64,000 bases of DNA from DASQPR01 sp963836785 (GCA_963836785.1 CAWIKW010000001.1:806001-870000), one strand, 5' to 3'; counted from the first letter of the stretch, positions 44,053-53,829 are shown. Numbers and translations: made by a program. Notes: generated by a model from the letters alone, not told the origin.

Positions 44053-45132
44053 GTGGTTACCTCCGTCGACATCGCCGGCGTACCAGCCGATCGGATCCGG
44101 ATAACGCCGTCGCCGCTCGCGGAGCTCGGCGCGGTGCTGCACGTGCTCGCGGAGCCGCAGCATCATCCGAACACCGCCGCGGCGCTTACGATGATGGCGG
44201 CTGCCCTTCCCACAGAGTTGGCCCCAGACCTCGAGGAATTTGGCCTGCTCTGGCGCTCCGGCCGGGCCGACTTTCTGTTCCCGCCCGATCCACGGCCGAG
44301 CCTGCGCGAGGAACTGGACGGCGTCGACCGCTTGGACGACGAGCGCTGGGTCGCTGCGGCGCTCGCCGCCCATCGGGCCACCTCACCGGCGCCGCGAATG
44401 TGGTCGCCGCTGCGTGACCCGATCGTGCGGCAGCGGGCGCTGGCTGCGGCCCGCGCCCGAGGGCCTCAGCAGGCGGCGTGGGCCGAGCGGGTGCTCGCCG
44501 ATCCGGCCGCCGAGCGCGAACGGGTACGTCGCTTTCTGCTCGCCTGCGAGTCCGCCTTCTTCGGCACGGTCTGGGAACGCGTCCGCCCAGCGCTCGCCGA
44601 GGAAGCCAACCGTCGACGCTTCGACCTGGCCCGCGAGGGTATCGGCGCCCTCGGCCGGATCTCGCACGCAATCGGGGTCGACACCGAGCGCGGCATCCTG
44701 ACGATCGACAAGCTGCAGGACCAGATCGCAGACGGTCGCGGCGGCGGGATGACGCTCATCCCGAGCGCGTACGGCGCACCGCATATGACCATCGTGTACG
44801 CGACCGGCTGGCAGCCCGTGCTGCAGTACCCGGCACCGGGCTGGGACCCGCGCCCGGTGTTACGGGTGGACGAGCTGGATGCTCGGTTGACCGCGCTTGC
44901 GCACCCGCTGCGGCTACGTTTCTGCCGCACGCTCGCCCGAGGTCCGCACACGACCGGCGAGCTGGCCGACTTTTGGCAGGTGACGGCGCCGGAGGTGTCC
45001 AGGCACCTCGCGGTGCTGAAGGCGGCCGGGCTGCTGATCTCGGCGCGCCGCGGCCGCTACGTGACGTACCGCCTGGACATGGAGGCCTGCACCGGCCTGG
45101 GGCAGCAACTGGTGGACGTCCTCGGGCGCTGA
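44053..45132 (+). CDS. DUF5937/ArsR-type winged-helix regulator
   Basis: 359 aa from the GTG at 44053. The N-terminal 250 residues (IRITPSPLAELGAVLHVLAEPQHHP ... GTVWERVRPALAEEANRRRFDLAREG) match the DUF5937 type found in actinobacteria. The C-terminus is an ArsR winged helix: LTALAHPLRLRFCRTLARGPHTTGELADFWQVTAPEVSRHLAVLKAAGLLISARRGRYVTYRL. No metal-binding CxC is present, so it probably responds to an organic ligand. Divergent from the MFS gene. Confidence 0.85.
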   Translation: MVTSVDIAGVPADRIRITPSPLAELGAVLHVLAEPQHHPNTAAALTMMAAALPTELAPDLEEFGLLWRSGRADFLFPPDPRPSLREELDGVDRLDDERWVAAALAAHRATSPAPRMWSPLRDPIVRQRALAAARARGPQQAAWAERVLADPAAERERVRRFLLACESAFFGTVWERVRPALAEEANRRRFDLAREGIGALGRISHAIGVDTERGILTIDKLQDQIADGRGGGMTLIPSAYGAPHMTIVYATGWQPVLQYPAPGWDPRPVLRVDELDARLTALAHPLRLRFCRTLARGPHTTGELADFWQVTAPEVSRHLAVLKAAGLLISARRGRYVTYRLDMEACTGLGQQLVDVLGR

Positions 45133-46102
45133 ACAGCCAGGACGCGGGCCAAACTGATCAGGATTGAACCATATCGACAAGCCGGCCCACCGCCAGCGAG
45201 GACCACAGTGGACCTTTACGAGCCATAAGCGAGCCGCTGCGTGCCTCACTGCGGACCTCTTCCGTATCAACGGGCTCGGCGTTTGTACGTCGAGGCAGTC
45301 AATCGCCGTCAAGGCGGCATTGACGCTGCTCACCTGGTCAGCTTGTCGCGTACAACGGCAAGTGGCACCTCGACAGCCCGGACGCAAGCGCGTCACGACG
45401 GCCGGTCAGGTCGTGGACCAGATGAAGATCTCATAGCAGAGCACGCCGTAGCTGAACACGGTCCACAGGTGATCGAAGCTCTGCCGGGTCCCATCTGCAA
45501 CGGTCGGGATCGGTGACTGGCGCACCGGGCGCGTCAATCGCCCCCACACACTCAATGGGTCCCGTTCGCCGTCGGCCCGCCCCTTGGGGTGCGGGCCGGC
45601 CCCGGCGCCACAACCGCGTCGCGGCCAGGACGTAATCGAGGCAGCCTTGCAGTGCCGGGGCCGGTCTGCTCGGCTTCGCCCCGGTCGATGGCGACCGGGA
45701 CTTGCGCAACCATCCACAGGCCTCGCAGCCGCAGACGGCGTTGATCATGTCCGGGGCCGGAGCGTTCCCGCCGGAGGCATACCTCGTGCGGCGCCGAAGC
45801 ACGGACTGCGCCACGGCGGCCGACTCGCAGTTCGGTGACGTGGCAGCTTCGGGCGACCTGCCGGCTGACGCCGATCGATCTCAAATCCGGTTCCGGGTCA
45901 TCGCGGCTCGCGAGTGTCGCGCCGGCCGACGGGCGCTGCGGGAGGACCCGGCCGCGGGAGCGTCAGCGGGAGCGGCCGGTGTCCGTCCCTGTTCGGCGGC
46001 GCGGCCGGCCCTTTAGGGCCGGCTTGAACTTCGTACAGAAAGTTCTCACACGCAGCAAGGCGACAAGCTGTCCGGCTCCGCTTGATCCGTGACACTGCGA
46101 TG
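45133..46102. other. About 970 bp without a recognisable gene
   Basis: No frame on either strand gives a convincing protein; the longest are Arg/Pro-rich. A stem-loop (GCCGGCCC-TTTA-GGGCCGGC) lies at 46004-46023. It may be decayed mobile DNA. Confidence 0.4.
46004..46023. terminator. Stem-loop, possible terminator
   Basis: Perfect 8-bp GC stem with a TTTA loop, followed on the + strand by TTGAACTT. On the minus strand it lies 80 nt after the GNAT gene. Confidence 0.45.
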
Positions 46103-46618
46103 TCAATTGATGGGTGACACTGCGCCGAGTGCTGACGACATTGACTTGCGCAACAGGGTCCCATCGGCACGCTCTTCCATACGGTGCCAGCCGCAGCGTT
46201 CGTAGTACCCCACAGCGGCCGGCCCGGTTAAGACCCATACAGCCGCATAGCCGCGGCCCACGGCGAAGCGTTCCAACCGTTGCAGCAACAGCCGTCCGAT
46301 GCCGCGTCCGCGAAGGTCGGTGCGAACCACCATGCCCCAAACGCAGGGCACCAGCTCCGGGCGACCGGGCACGTCGCTCGTTCCGAGCGCCACCGCTCCG
46401 AGCGCCGTACCAGTCTCGTCGACAGCCACCCAGGTCACCGGCAGGTCCTCACGGCCCGCTTCTCGCCTGGTGATGGAGATATGTTCGTCAACGTCATCGT
46501 CGTTACCCCACTCCGCGAACCGCATCCGGCCGATTGGTTCGATGAGATGAGGGACGTCGGCCAGCAGCTGAACCAGGACACTCACCCGGACAGTCTTGCA
46601 GGGCAGGCCCAGCGTCAC
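46103..46618 (-). CDS. GNAT-family N-acetyltransferase
   Basis: 171 aa (ATG 46618); GTG 46585 (VSVLVQLLADVPHL) is also possible. The acetyl-CoA site is clear: CVWGMVVRTDLRGRGIGRLLLQRLERFA (motif A with RGRGIG) and VWVLTGPAAVGYYERCGWHRMEER (motif B). The substrate is unknown. Bacterial relatives acetylate antibiotics, amino acids or proteins. Confidence 0.85.
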   Translation of the reverse strand: MTLGLPCKTVRVSVLVQLLADVPHLIEPIGRMRFAEWGNDDDVDEHISITRREAGREDLPVTWVAVDETGTALGAVALGTSDVPGRPELVPCVWGMVVRTDLRGRGIGRLLLQRLERFAVGRGYAAVWVLTGPAAVGYYERCGWHRMEERADGTLLRKSMSSALGAVSPIN

Positions 46619-46971
46619 CCATGTCCCGAGACCGATCCGTCACGGACGTCCTGAGACCCGACACCGAGACTCGACACCGGGATCCCGAAACCGAGCCCGA
46701 CACAGCACGGTCACCACCTGCGACACCGTGTCTCCGACAAGCCTGCGGCACCGTATGACCGGAGGCTCCGAGTTGTCGATTGCGTCAGGCCAAAGCAGGC
46801 CGCTATGAGACACAACCGGTGCCGGCAAAGCCGGACACGTGCGACAATTTGGGGCTTGCAGTGTCCCGTCGTCAGTGATCGGGACGAGGAGTCGGCCGCG
46901 CCGGATGCGTACGCGGCTGTGTGGCGCCCCGGTTGCGGCGAAGGCTACCCACCGACGTCAGGGGAAAGCTC
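46619..46971. other. Intergenic region, no gene seen
   Basis: Contains repeated CGACACCG/GACACC words around 46650-46740, suggestive of decayed mobile-element ends, but no definable repeat. It should hold the promoters of the GNAT and flavoprotein genes. Confidence 0.35.
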
Positions 46972-48381
46972 ATGACACAGGCGGCGGGCGTGTTGATCAA
47001 CGCCCTACGAACGGAACTGAACGGACCGGTGATCGGCGCCGCGGACCCGGACTACGACGAGGCCCGCCGCCTATGGAACGCCGACATCGACCTACACCCG
47101 ACGATGATCACCAAGTGTGAATCAGCGAGCGACGTGTCCGCAGCGGTCACCTTCGCCGTGGAACACGGGCTCGAGATCGCAGTGCGCGCAGGCTCGCACA
47201 GCATTTCCGGCGATTCGAGCGTCGACGATGGGCTCATGATCGACCTCAGCCGGCTCAACGGGGTCAGCGTCGACGCGAAAGCGAAACGAGCGCGCGTCGG
47301 CGGCGGCGCACTGCTGAGCGACCTGGACGCCGCGACGCAGAAGTATGGCCTCGCCACGCCCGCCGGCATGATCAGCCACACGGGAGTCGCCGGGCTCACG
47401 CTCGGTGGTGGCATGGGATGGCTGACGCGCAAGGCCGGACTGAGTATCGACAACCTCCAATCCGCCGAGGTGGTAACCGCCGACGGGCAGATACGGCGGG
47501 CCTCCGCGGAGGAGAACGCCGACCTCTTCTGGGGGATCCGCGGCGGTGGTGGCAATTTCGGCATCGTCACCGAGTTCGAGTTCCGCCTCCACGAGCTCAA
47601 CCCGGTCGTGCAGCTAGGCATCCTCTTCTGGGGGATCGAGCAGGGGCCCGACGTGCTGCGTGTCGCCAGAGAGGTCACCACGGACATGCCGCCGGATGTA
47701 AACATCCTCATCGCCGGCCTGAACGCCCCGCCCGCGCCATTCGTACCCGAAGAGCACCGGCTTCAGCCGGGTTATGCCCTCGTCGTCGTCGGTTTTGGGT
47801 CCGTCGACGTCCATGACCGCGTGGTGGCACGCATCCGCGAGGCACTGCCGCCGCTGTGGGAGTCCGTCACTCCCACGCCGTACACGGCTTTGCAGCAGCT
47901 GCTCGACGAGGCAAACGCGTGGGGTTTCCACTCCTATGACAAGGCCACCTATATCTCGGACCTGTCCGACGAGGCGATCGCGGTCATCACCGACCACATG
48001 CGGCGCAAGAGCTCACCGCTGTCGGTCCTGCTGTTCTACCGCCTCGATCAGGCGTACTCGGAGGTCGGCGAGGACGACACAGCGTTCGGAGGCGGGCGCT
48101 CACCCCGATACTCCGCGTTCATCATCGCGATCTGCCCGACGCCAGAACTCCTGACCGCCGACCGGGAATGGGTGCGCTCCTTCTGGGAGGCGCTGCGCCC
48201 GTACTCGCTCGGCGTCGGCAGCTACGTCAACGCGAACACCGAGTTCGAGGAGGATCGTGTGCGGGCCTCGTACGGCCCCGGGAAGTACGAACGGCTAGCC
48301 AAACTCAAGGCGAAGTACGACCCTCGCAACGTCTTCCACCGCAACGCCAACATCCGGCCAGCAACATCCCTCCACCGCTGA
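46972..48381 (+). CDS. BBE-like FAD-linked oxidoreductase
   Basis: 469 aa from the ATG at 46972, with AGGGGAAAG upstream. PCMH-type FAD domain: AVTFAVEHGLEIAVRAGSHSISGDSSVDDGLMIDLSRL; the His in AGSHS can carry the 8-alpha-histidyl FAD link. LATPAGMISHTGVAGLTLGGGMGWLTRKAGL lacks the second, 6-S-cysteinyl Cys seen in bicovalent members (SHTGV in place of xCxxV). The C-terminal BBE segment is YDPRNVFHRNANI. Probably oxidises a sugar, alkaloid-like or polyketide substrate. No signal peptide. It stands alone, convergent with the Nudix gene. Confidence 0.88.
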   Translation: MTQAAGVLINALRTELNGPVIGAADPDYDEARRLWNADIDLHPTMITKCESASDVSAAVTFAVEHGLEIAVRAGSHSISGDSSVDDGLMIDLSRLNGVSVDAKAKRARVGGGALLSDLDAATQKYGLATPAGMISHTGVAGLTLGGGMGWLTRKAGLSIDNLQSAEVVTADGQIRRASAEENADLFWGIRGGGGNFGIVTEFEFRLHELNPVVQLGILFWGIEQGPDVLRVAREVTTDMPPDVNILIAGLNAPPAPFVPEEHRLQPGYALVVVGFGSVDVHDRVVARIREALPPLWESVTPTPYTALQQLLDEANAWGFHSYDKATYISDLSDEAIAVITDHMRRKSSPLSVLLFYRLDQAYSEVGEDDTAFGGGRSPRYSAFIIAICPTPELLTADREWVRSFWEALRPYSLGVGSYVNANTEFEEDRVRASYGPGKYERLAKLKAKYDPRNVFHRNANIRPATSLHR

Positions 48382-48533
48382 CAATCGACCAGCTCGTCAC
48401 GGTCATAACGCACTCGAGAGGTGGACGACCACCGCAGGCGAGTGGCGATGGATTTGTAAACCGCGCCTTGGTCTACAGGCACCGCCTCGTGGCAATGTGT
48501 CATGCCCTAGCCGCGGCGCTCTCAGCGACCGGC

Positions 48534-49076
48534 TCAAACGTCGCGATCTTGCCCCTCGGGTCGGTGAGCGCTGCCTGATGCATTGTCCGACGCGGGTAGA
48601 TCTTCGACCGAGTGCCCGTGCTCAAGGTAGACGACGCGTTTCGAGCGGGCGCCTCTGACCGTCGATCGCAGCCGATCCGCGAGCCGAGGGACGGTGTATA
48701 CGTCAAGGTCGGACTCGCCTACGAATCGAGCCTCACCGACCTCGCCATCCTGGAAGCGCATTGAGTGGACCCGCTCGGGACTGAGCGTTCCGCCGTCGAA
48801 GATGAACAAGAGCTTGTCGCCCTCATCTTTGTGGGGCGCCCAGTCCACGGACAGAAGGGCATTGGCATCAACATCGATGCCCAGCTCTTCCTTCACCTCG
48901 CGTACTGCCGCCTGTCGAGGACTTTCGCCGACCTCGACGTAGCCGCCGGGAAGATCCCAGAACGGCTTGTACGTCAGGCGAATCAGAAGGATGCCACCCA
49001 ACCCGTCGTTGAACAGCACTCCCGCGGCTACGTGCGGTGTGGCTGCGGTGAGTACGAATGAGGCCGGGTTTGTCAC
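48534..49076 (-). CDS. Nudix hydrolase
   Basis: 180 aa from a GTG at 49076. The Nudix box is complete: GGYVEVGESPRQAAVREVKE followed by ELGID (Gx5Ex7REUxEExGU), preceded by YKPFWDLP. It hydrolyses a nucleoside diphosphate linked to another group, needing Mg2+. The substrate is not deducible. The C-terminal 40 residues are less conserved in appearance and may be extended. Confidence 0.9.
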   Translation of the reverse strand: MTNPASFVLTAATPHVAAGVLFNDGLGGILLIRLTYKPFWDLPGGYVEVGESPRQAAVREVKEELGIDVDANALLSVDWAPHKDEGDKLLFIFDGGTLSPERVHSMRFQDGEVGEARFVGESDLDVYTVPRLADRLRSTVRGARSKRVVYLEHGHSVEDLPASDNASGSAHRPEGQDRDV

Positions 49077-49282
49077 GCCCCAAACTCTACGAAAGAGTCA
49101 CGCAACGTGTACGCGGTCGGCTAGGGCCGCGAGCTGGAACCCAGGCTTTCCCCGACTACGTTTGATCCAGTTGTGCACCAGCTGGCAGCTGATTGCATGA
49201 TGCCGAACCTGTTCGGGGGCGACCTGCTCGGCGTCGAGAAACACCCGCAGGACGCACTAATAGCCGTCGGGCTCGTGCAGCC

Positions 49283-50053
49283 TCACAGCTGGGATCTCAG
49301 CACGGCGACCTCGGGGAACTCGTCCGGCGAGCCGTAGCCGTGCTCGGCCAGCCAGCGTACGTTAGTCAGGCATCGCAACGACCACCACGCGCGGATGAGG
49401 TCGCGGTCGACGTCGGTGCCGTAGCCGGCGACGACGTCGCCAAGGTGCTCCTTGTGTCCGAGCGTGAGGATGGCAAGGTCGAAGAGCGCGTCGCCCTGGG
49501 ACGCCTCGGACCAGTCGACGACGCCGGTGACCTCGTCACCGGCGACGAACACGTGGTCGACCTGCAGGTCGCCGTGGATGAACACCGGTGTCCACGGCCG
49601 GAGCGCAGTCTCGGCGAGCCGGCGGTTGCGTGTGACCACGTCGGCGGGAAGGACGCCGTTCGTGACGAGCCACTCACACTCGCCGGCGAGCTGCGATGCG
49701 AGCTCGTCGAGGCTCCGACCGGGCCATGGCGGCAGCGGCGCGTCGTGCAGCGTCCGGACGGCGGCACCCGCCGCGGCCCACGCCGCCGACGAAGCGGTAG
49801 ATGGCTCGCCGAGGTGGCCAAGTGCCGTCCCCGGGACAGCGGCGAGCGCGAGCGCGGGCGGCTTGCGCCACAGGATCTCCGGAGTCGGGACCGGCGCCAT
49901 AGCCATCGCCTCGACCTCGACGTCGATGCGGGTCTGATCAGCGTCGATCTTTACGAACACGTCGCCGACGCGCAGGGTCGCGCGCTCGTTATGGGCGACG
50001 ACAATCTCGACCTCGTCCACGTCCATGTCGGCCATCATTGCGGGGATGACCAC
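49283..50053 (-). CDS. Aminoglycoside phosphotransferase-family protein
   Basis: 256 aa (GTG 50053; ATG 50038 and 50035 are alternatives). APH-type kinase fold: nucleotide Lys in GDVFVKIDAD, catalytic loop FIHGDLQVDHVFV and DFG-equivalent GVVDWSEASQGDALFDLAIL. The Asn of the HGDxxxxN loop is His here (HGDLQVDH), a variant that may alter Mg2+ binding. The target may be a small molecule other than an aminoglycoside. Confidence 0.85.
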   Translation of the reverse strand: MVIPAMMADMDVDEVEIVVAHNERATLRVGDVFVKIDADQTRIDVEVEAMAMAPVPTPEILWRKPPALALAAVPGTALGHLGEPSTASSAAWAAAGAAVRTLHDAPLPPWPGRSLDELASQLAGECEWLVTNGVLPADVVTRNRRLAETALRPWTPVFIHGDLQVDHVFVAGDEVTGVVDWSEASQGDALFDLAILTLGHKEHLGDVVAGYGTDVDRDLIRAWWSLRCLTNVRWLAEHGYGSPDEFPEVAVLRSQL

Positions 50054-50790
50054 CGATGTCGCCGGGTTATCTCGTACGACTGCGCGGTTGACCGCGCCCC
50101 GCTGCCCAGCGGTCTAGTGCACGCCACCGACCGCGGACTAGGTATCACCCACCTGGCAAGCAGGGGATCCGCGCCGTCCTGGCTGCTTGGGTTCACGCTG
50201 CTGGTGCGTGCCCCCCGCGTGCCCCAACTGCCGGCCACGGTCGGTCAGCCGCGGCTAAAGGCGGCCAACAACGGCGACCTAGACGCGCGCCACCGCTGAC
50301 CCGTGACCTGGGGTTATGGCCAAGAGTTTATGTGGGCACGGCTGGTTTCGAACCAGCGACCCCCGCTTGTAAGGCTCATTGGGCGGGTGGCGGGACGTTC
50401 GCGACTGTCCGCTGACTTGGCAAACGCCCGCGCCTTTGTCCGCGCTATGCTGCCGTGGTGTGCGGCCGTTGATGTCAGAAATGGATGTCAACGAAGAGGG
50501 CACGTGGTCGACCGCGGGGATGTCGGCTGACCCGTAGCTTGATCGGGCCCTGCCACGGCCGTAGCGGCGCGTGTCATGTCCGCTCCATGATCACCGGAAA
50601 CCGCTGCCAGCGCCAAGCGAGACGGTACGCATCCGAAGGAGCACGCCGGATCCTCTGCCCGGCCGGACTCAGCTTGGAAAGCCGGTGTCCGCGGCTCGGC
50701 GGCCAACCGTCAGTCGAAATCGCTATCGAGTCAGCCGTCGCGTTGGGTGTCAGCTGCGTGCCATGTGCGGTCCCTGTATCGTGCGGCGGC
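50054..50790. other. Region without an intact gene; holds the tRNA-like site
   Basis: About 740 bp. The tRNA fragment at 50332-50377 is the only feature recognised. The open frame running into the orphan gene from 50485 has no coding character before 50791. Confidence 0.4.
50332..50377 (-). pseudogene. 3' half of a tRNA gene, candidate attachment site
   Basis: On the minus strand the sequence reads an anticodon loop CTTACAA (UAC, Val), GCGGGGGTCG, a T-arm GCTGGTTCGAAACCAGC and acceptor CGTGCCCA. The 5' half does not pair (no D-arm, no GGGCACG acceptor strand), so this is not a working tRNA. The last 25 bases match 40834-40858 at 24 positions. This suggests att sites of an old integration at a tRNA-Val gene. 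Confidence 0.5.
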
Positions 50791-51879
50791 ATGGGAGCTG
50801 CCGTTGGCATCGATTTCGATGACATTCTCCGGGCGGTGCGGCCTGACACAAACTTGGAGGTCCGCCTCGACATCGTGACCGATTCGATGGTTGGGTCAGG
50901 TCTCGTTCAGGCGGTCGAACAGGCCGTCGACGTGGCCAATGATGCGCATGGTGATCCGGGCGATATGCATGAGGACACCTGGGCTGAGAGCGTTCAGTTG
51001 TCTAACGACGGTGCGTCGGTGGTGATGGTCGGCTGGAAGGACGAGGACACGCTGCGGTCCTGGCTGCAGGTTTTCGCTGGCGAGCTCGCTGTGGCAGGGA
51101 TCGCCGGTACGATCCGGACCACGCCCGTAACGACGCTGCCGGGGTCGTACACCTCACTTACTGTTTCGCGGCCGACCGCGTACGTCGCCTACGACGGCGT
51201 CATTACGCCGGACGACGATCGGGCGAGGGATTGGTGTGAACGGTGGGCAGAGTGGTCCAGGGCGTCAGGGGGCATCGGATATCTGAGTCGTGTCGCCTAT
51301 GATCAGCTTGCGCCAGAGGCCGGCGTGGGCGCGGCTTTGCACGGTTCGGTGCTGGGCGGTGCCGGCGCATCGTTTGCTTCCGTCTCTTATGTGGACGATG
51401 CGGGCGCGCGGCACGTGTCGGTTGGCGCGGATGGGCTAACGGTTGGGCAATGTTGGGATCTGGCCGGCTCGAGCCTGAATGCGGTCCGGGACGCACTCGT
51501 TGCGGTGGCCGATATCGCCCGCGTGGGGTTTATCGCGATGATCCCCGGCTGGGTGTATCTGTGGGAGTCGCGCAGGCTCGCACAACCGCCGCTGCCGACC
51601 ATGAAGCCAGCGCGCTTGCACCGACGACTGGAACTCTGGGACGACCACGTGCCGGACGCGCACGTCATGCAGCTGCTGACCGACCGGCACTTAGAACGGG
51701 TGGACGACCTGTCGGCGTGGCGGGTCAGCGAGGTAGCGAACAGACGTTTTCTGGTGGAGGCGGCCGACCCGGAACCGTGGCTCCGCGATGGCGGACCCGA
51801 CGAGTCGACTGTCACGCGAGCACGAGCCAGCTTCGGTCACTCCATCGTTGGCAGCGAGGATCCAGCGTCGGGACGATAA
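50791..51879 (+). CDS. Hypothetical protein at the edge of the defence island
   Basis: 362 aa from the ATG at 50791 (MGAAVGIDFDDILRAVRPDTNLEVRLDIV). Alpha/beta composition with no signal or membrane segment. Notable stretches: SVQLSNDGASVVMVGWKDEDTLRSWLQVFAGELA, DDDRARDWCERWAEWSRASGGIGYLSRVAYDQL and WDDHVPDAHVMQLLTDRHLERVDDLSAWRV. I do not recognise the family. It is convergent with the Mrr-like nuclease. Immunity or effector roles would be speculation. Confidence 0.65.
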   Translation: MGAAVGIDFDDILRAVRPDTNLEVRLDIVTDSMVGSGLVQAVEQAVDVANDAHGDPGDMHEDTWAESVQLSNDGASVVMVGWKDEDTLRSWLQVFAGELAVAGIAGTIRTTPVTTLPGSYTSLTVSRPTAYVAYDGVITPDDDRARDWCERWAEWSRASGGIGYLSRVAYDQLAPEAGVGAALHGSVLGGAGASFASVSYVDDAGARHVSVGADGLTVGQCWDLAGSSLNAVRDALVAVADIARVGFIAMIPGWVYLWESRRLAQPPLPTMKPARLHRRLELWDDHVPDAHVMQLLTDRHLERVDDLSAWRVSEVANRRFLVEAADPEPWLRDGGPDESTVTRARASFGHSIVGSEDPASGR

Positions 51880-52079
51880 GAGATCGCTTCCGTGTCAGGG
51901 AACAACCGCCCGATGTGGACCTGCAGTGGAAAGGTGCGTGAGCTGTGACATTGGTCCATCGACGTCCGGCGACGTCCAGAGTGATCCTTCGTGGTTGTCA
52001 CTCAGTTTGACACTCACGTCGTTTGGTGCGGCATTGCCGAGCAGAGATCGAGGACGACTCTGGACCCCGATTTGGCTCT

Positions 52080-53597
52080 TCACGCGATTTCGGCCCGTTC
52101 CCAGTGCGGCGGAAGCTTCGGGAGGCTGATGAGGACGTCGAGGCCCAGGTGTTCGAGCAGGAGTGATTTCAGTTGGCGGCCTTCGATGATCTCGACTCTG
52201 CCATTGCGGGCTGCGAAGTCGCGGCTGGCTTTTCCGACCCATGACGTCGCGACGAGTACGCCTTTAGCGGCTGATTTGTCTTCCATGACGCCGGCGAGAG
52301 CGTGGACGGCTTCGAGTCCGACGATGTTGCTCCATCTCTTCGCTTGAATGATGCAGAGCCCACCTACGATCGGGTCGGGGTTGATGGCGACGCCGTCGAC
52401 GCCATCGTCCTTGGATCCTTGGGTGACCCATGACTTCATGCCCATGGCCTCGAAGAGTTGCCGGATGAGGTGTTCGAACTCGACCGGCTTGAGGCTGAGC
52501 AGATCGGGGCGGCTGTCGAGACCGGCGACCACATCCATCTCCTCGATGAATTTGTACTTGGATAGGTCGAATTCGAGAACGGGTCGCACTGCCTCCAGGT
52601 CGTAGGGGTGGGGCGACACGATCGCGTTGAGGTATCCGCGTAGGCACAGCACCGGGTCGAGTTCGGGCTCATCGAGTTGAATCTCCGCGAACGCCTCCCG
52701 GGTCGCGTGAGTGCTGATCAGTAGTGGCCGGATCGGTTTGCCAGTGGCTCGGTCCTTCGCAGAGACGTACCCGTTGAAGACGATTCCGTTCACGAGCGAC
52801 CCCGGTATCGCCTCGAACGCCTCCGCCAGGGTACGTAGCGCGACGCGGGCTATAAGGTCGGCGTACAGCTTCTTTATGTCGGCTTCGCGGCGTGACTCGG
52901 GCTGAACGGCGTCCTTGGACTTGACGTACCGGTAGGCGACGACGTTGGGGATCACGTCCTGGCGCGGCAATTCGTACTCGACGAGCAATTCACGTGCCTC
53001 AGGTCGAAACAATGCGGCGCAGGAGCCGCGCAGGCCATCGGGATAGTTCGACGCCGCCAAGCTTTCCTGAAGCACCGCGACCAGCGCATCTGAACCCAAT
53101 GACCGGAACGTGTCCTCGATGGCGGGCGAGCGTGTCACCAGGTCGCGGGTTCGATCGAGCAACAGCCTGCCGTAGCCGTCGACTTGCCGGCGCAGCGCCT
53201 CGGTCCGGAATTCGGCCTCGGCGATGCGTCGTTCGACTAACTGCCGCCGCTCTTGCGCGGTCAGCTGCTGACGTTCACGGTCGGCCGCCGCTTGCTGGCG
53301 CTGCGCGTCGCGGAGCATGGCGGCGTTTTGCCGTTCCGCAACTTTCTGCGCCTGTACCGCCTCGCGTTCGCGCTTCGCGGCCGCGGCGCGCTCGGCACTG
53401 TCCCGCAGCTGCGCTTCCCGCATCTTTTGTTTCGCTTGCGCCTGTTGCTTGGCCTGCTCACGCTTCAAGTCGGCTTCGATCTTGCGTGCATCGGCCTCGG
53501 ACTCCCGAGCCGCCTTGGCCTCGGCCTTCCGCTTCTCCAGCTTGGACTTCTGATGAGCCGCGTACAACTGCGCGACCATCGACTTGCGCTGAGCCAT
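52080..53597 (-). CDS. Mrr-type restriction endonuclease with long N-terminal coiled coil
   Basis: 505 aa from the ATG at 53597 (GGGAG RBS). Residues 1-135 are an uninterrupted Lys/Arg/Glu/Ala/Gln coiled coil. A middle region follows (TRSPAIEDTFRSLGSDALVAVLQESLAASNYPDG, RYVKSKDAVQPESRREADIKKLYADL). The C-terminal domain is Mrr/PD-(D/E)xK: LKPVEFEHLIRQLFEAMGMKSWVTQGSKDDGVDGVAINPD, then CIIQAKRWSNIVGLEAVHALAGVM. The Asp of GVDG and the QAK triad fit the catalytic site. Probably a DNA-cleaving defence protein. It lies 230 nt after the RT gene on the same strand. Confidence 0.85.
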   Translation of the reverse strand: MAQRKSMVAQLYAAHQKSKLEKRKAEAKAARESEADARKIEADLKREQAKQQAQAKQKMREAQLRDSAERAAAAKREREAVQAQKVAERQNAAMLRDAQRQQAAADRERQQLTAQERRQLVERRIAEAEFRTEALRRQVDGYGRLLLDRTRDLVTRSPAIEDTFRSLGSDALVAVLQESLAASNYPDGLRGSCAALFRPEARELLVEYELPRQDVIPNVVAYRYVKSKDAVQPESRREADIKKLYADLIARVALRTLAEAFEAIPGSLVNGIVFNGYVSAKDRATGKPIRPLLISTHATREAFAEIQLDEPELDPVLCLRGYLNAIVSPHPYDLEAVRPVLEFDLSKYKFIEEMDVVAGLDSRPDLLSLKPVEFEHLIRQLFEAMGMKSWVTQGSKDDGVDGVAINPDPIVGGLCIIQAKRWSNIVGLEAVHALAGVMEDKSAAKGVLVATSWVGKASRDFAARNGRVEIIEGRQLKSLLLEHLGLDVLISLPKLPPHWERAEIA

Positions 53598-53829
53598 CGA
53601 GAGCTCCCGTCGACCGGCCAACCGTCGCGCCCGCTACGGACCGAACAGGCGATGATGCTAACGGTAATCGACGGCGATGGATGTTTCTAGGCTGCTCGGG
53701 CGAACCTCGCGATCGGCGGCTTCGTGTTCGTGCTCGCGTTGTTTGCCGTAGCGCTGACGTCGTGGGTTCTCGCGGTGGACGGTCGTGCGGGTCGGTTCCG
53801 GGCTTCCCCAATGCGTGTTGGGGTATCAG

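Noticed and set aside
45431..45884. Overlapping minus-strand frames with Cys-rich text (VCGCEACGWLRKSR)
   Set aside because: Neither frame holds coding character over its length and there is no start signal; possibly decayed DNA, not a supportable gene.
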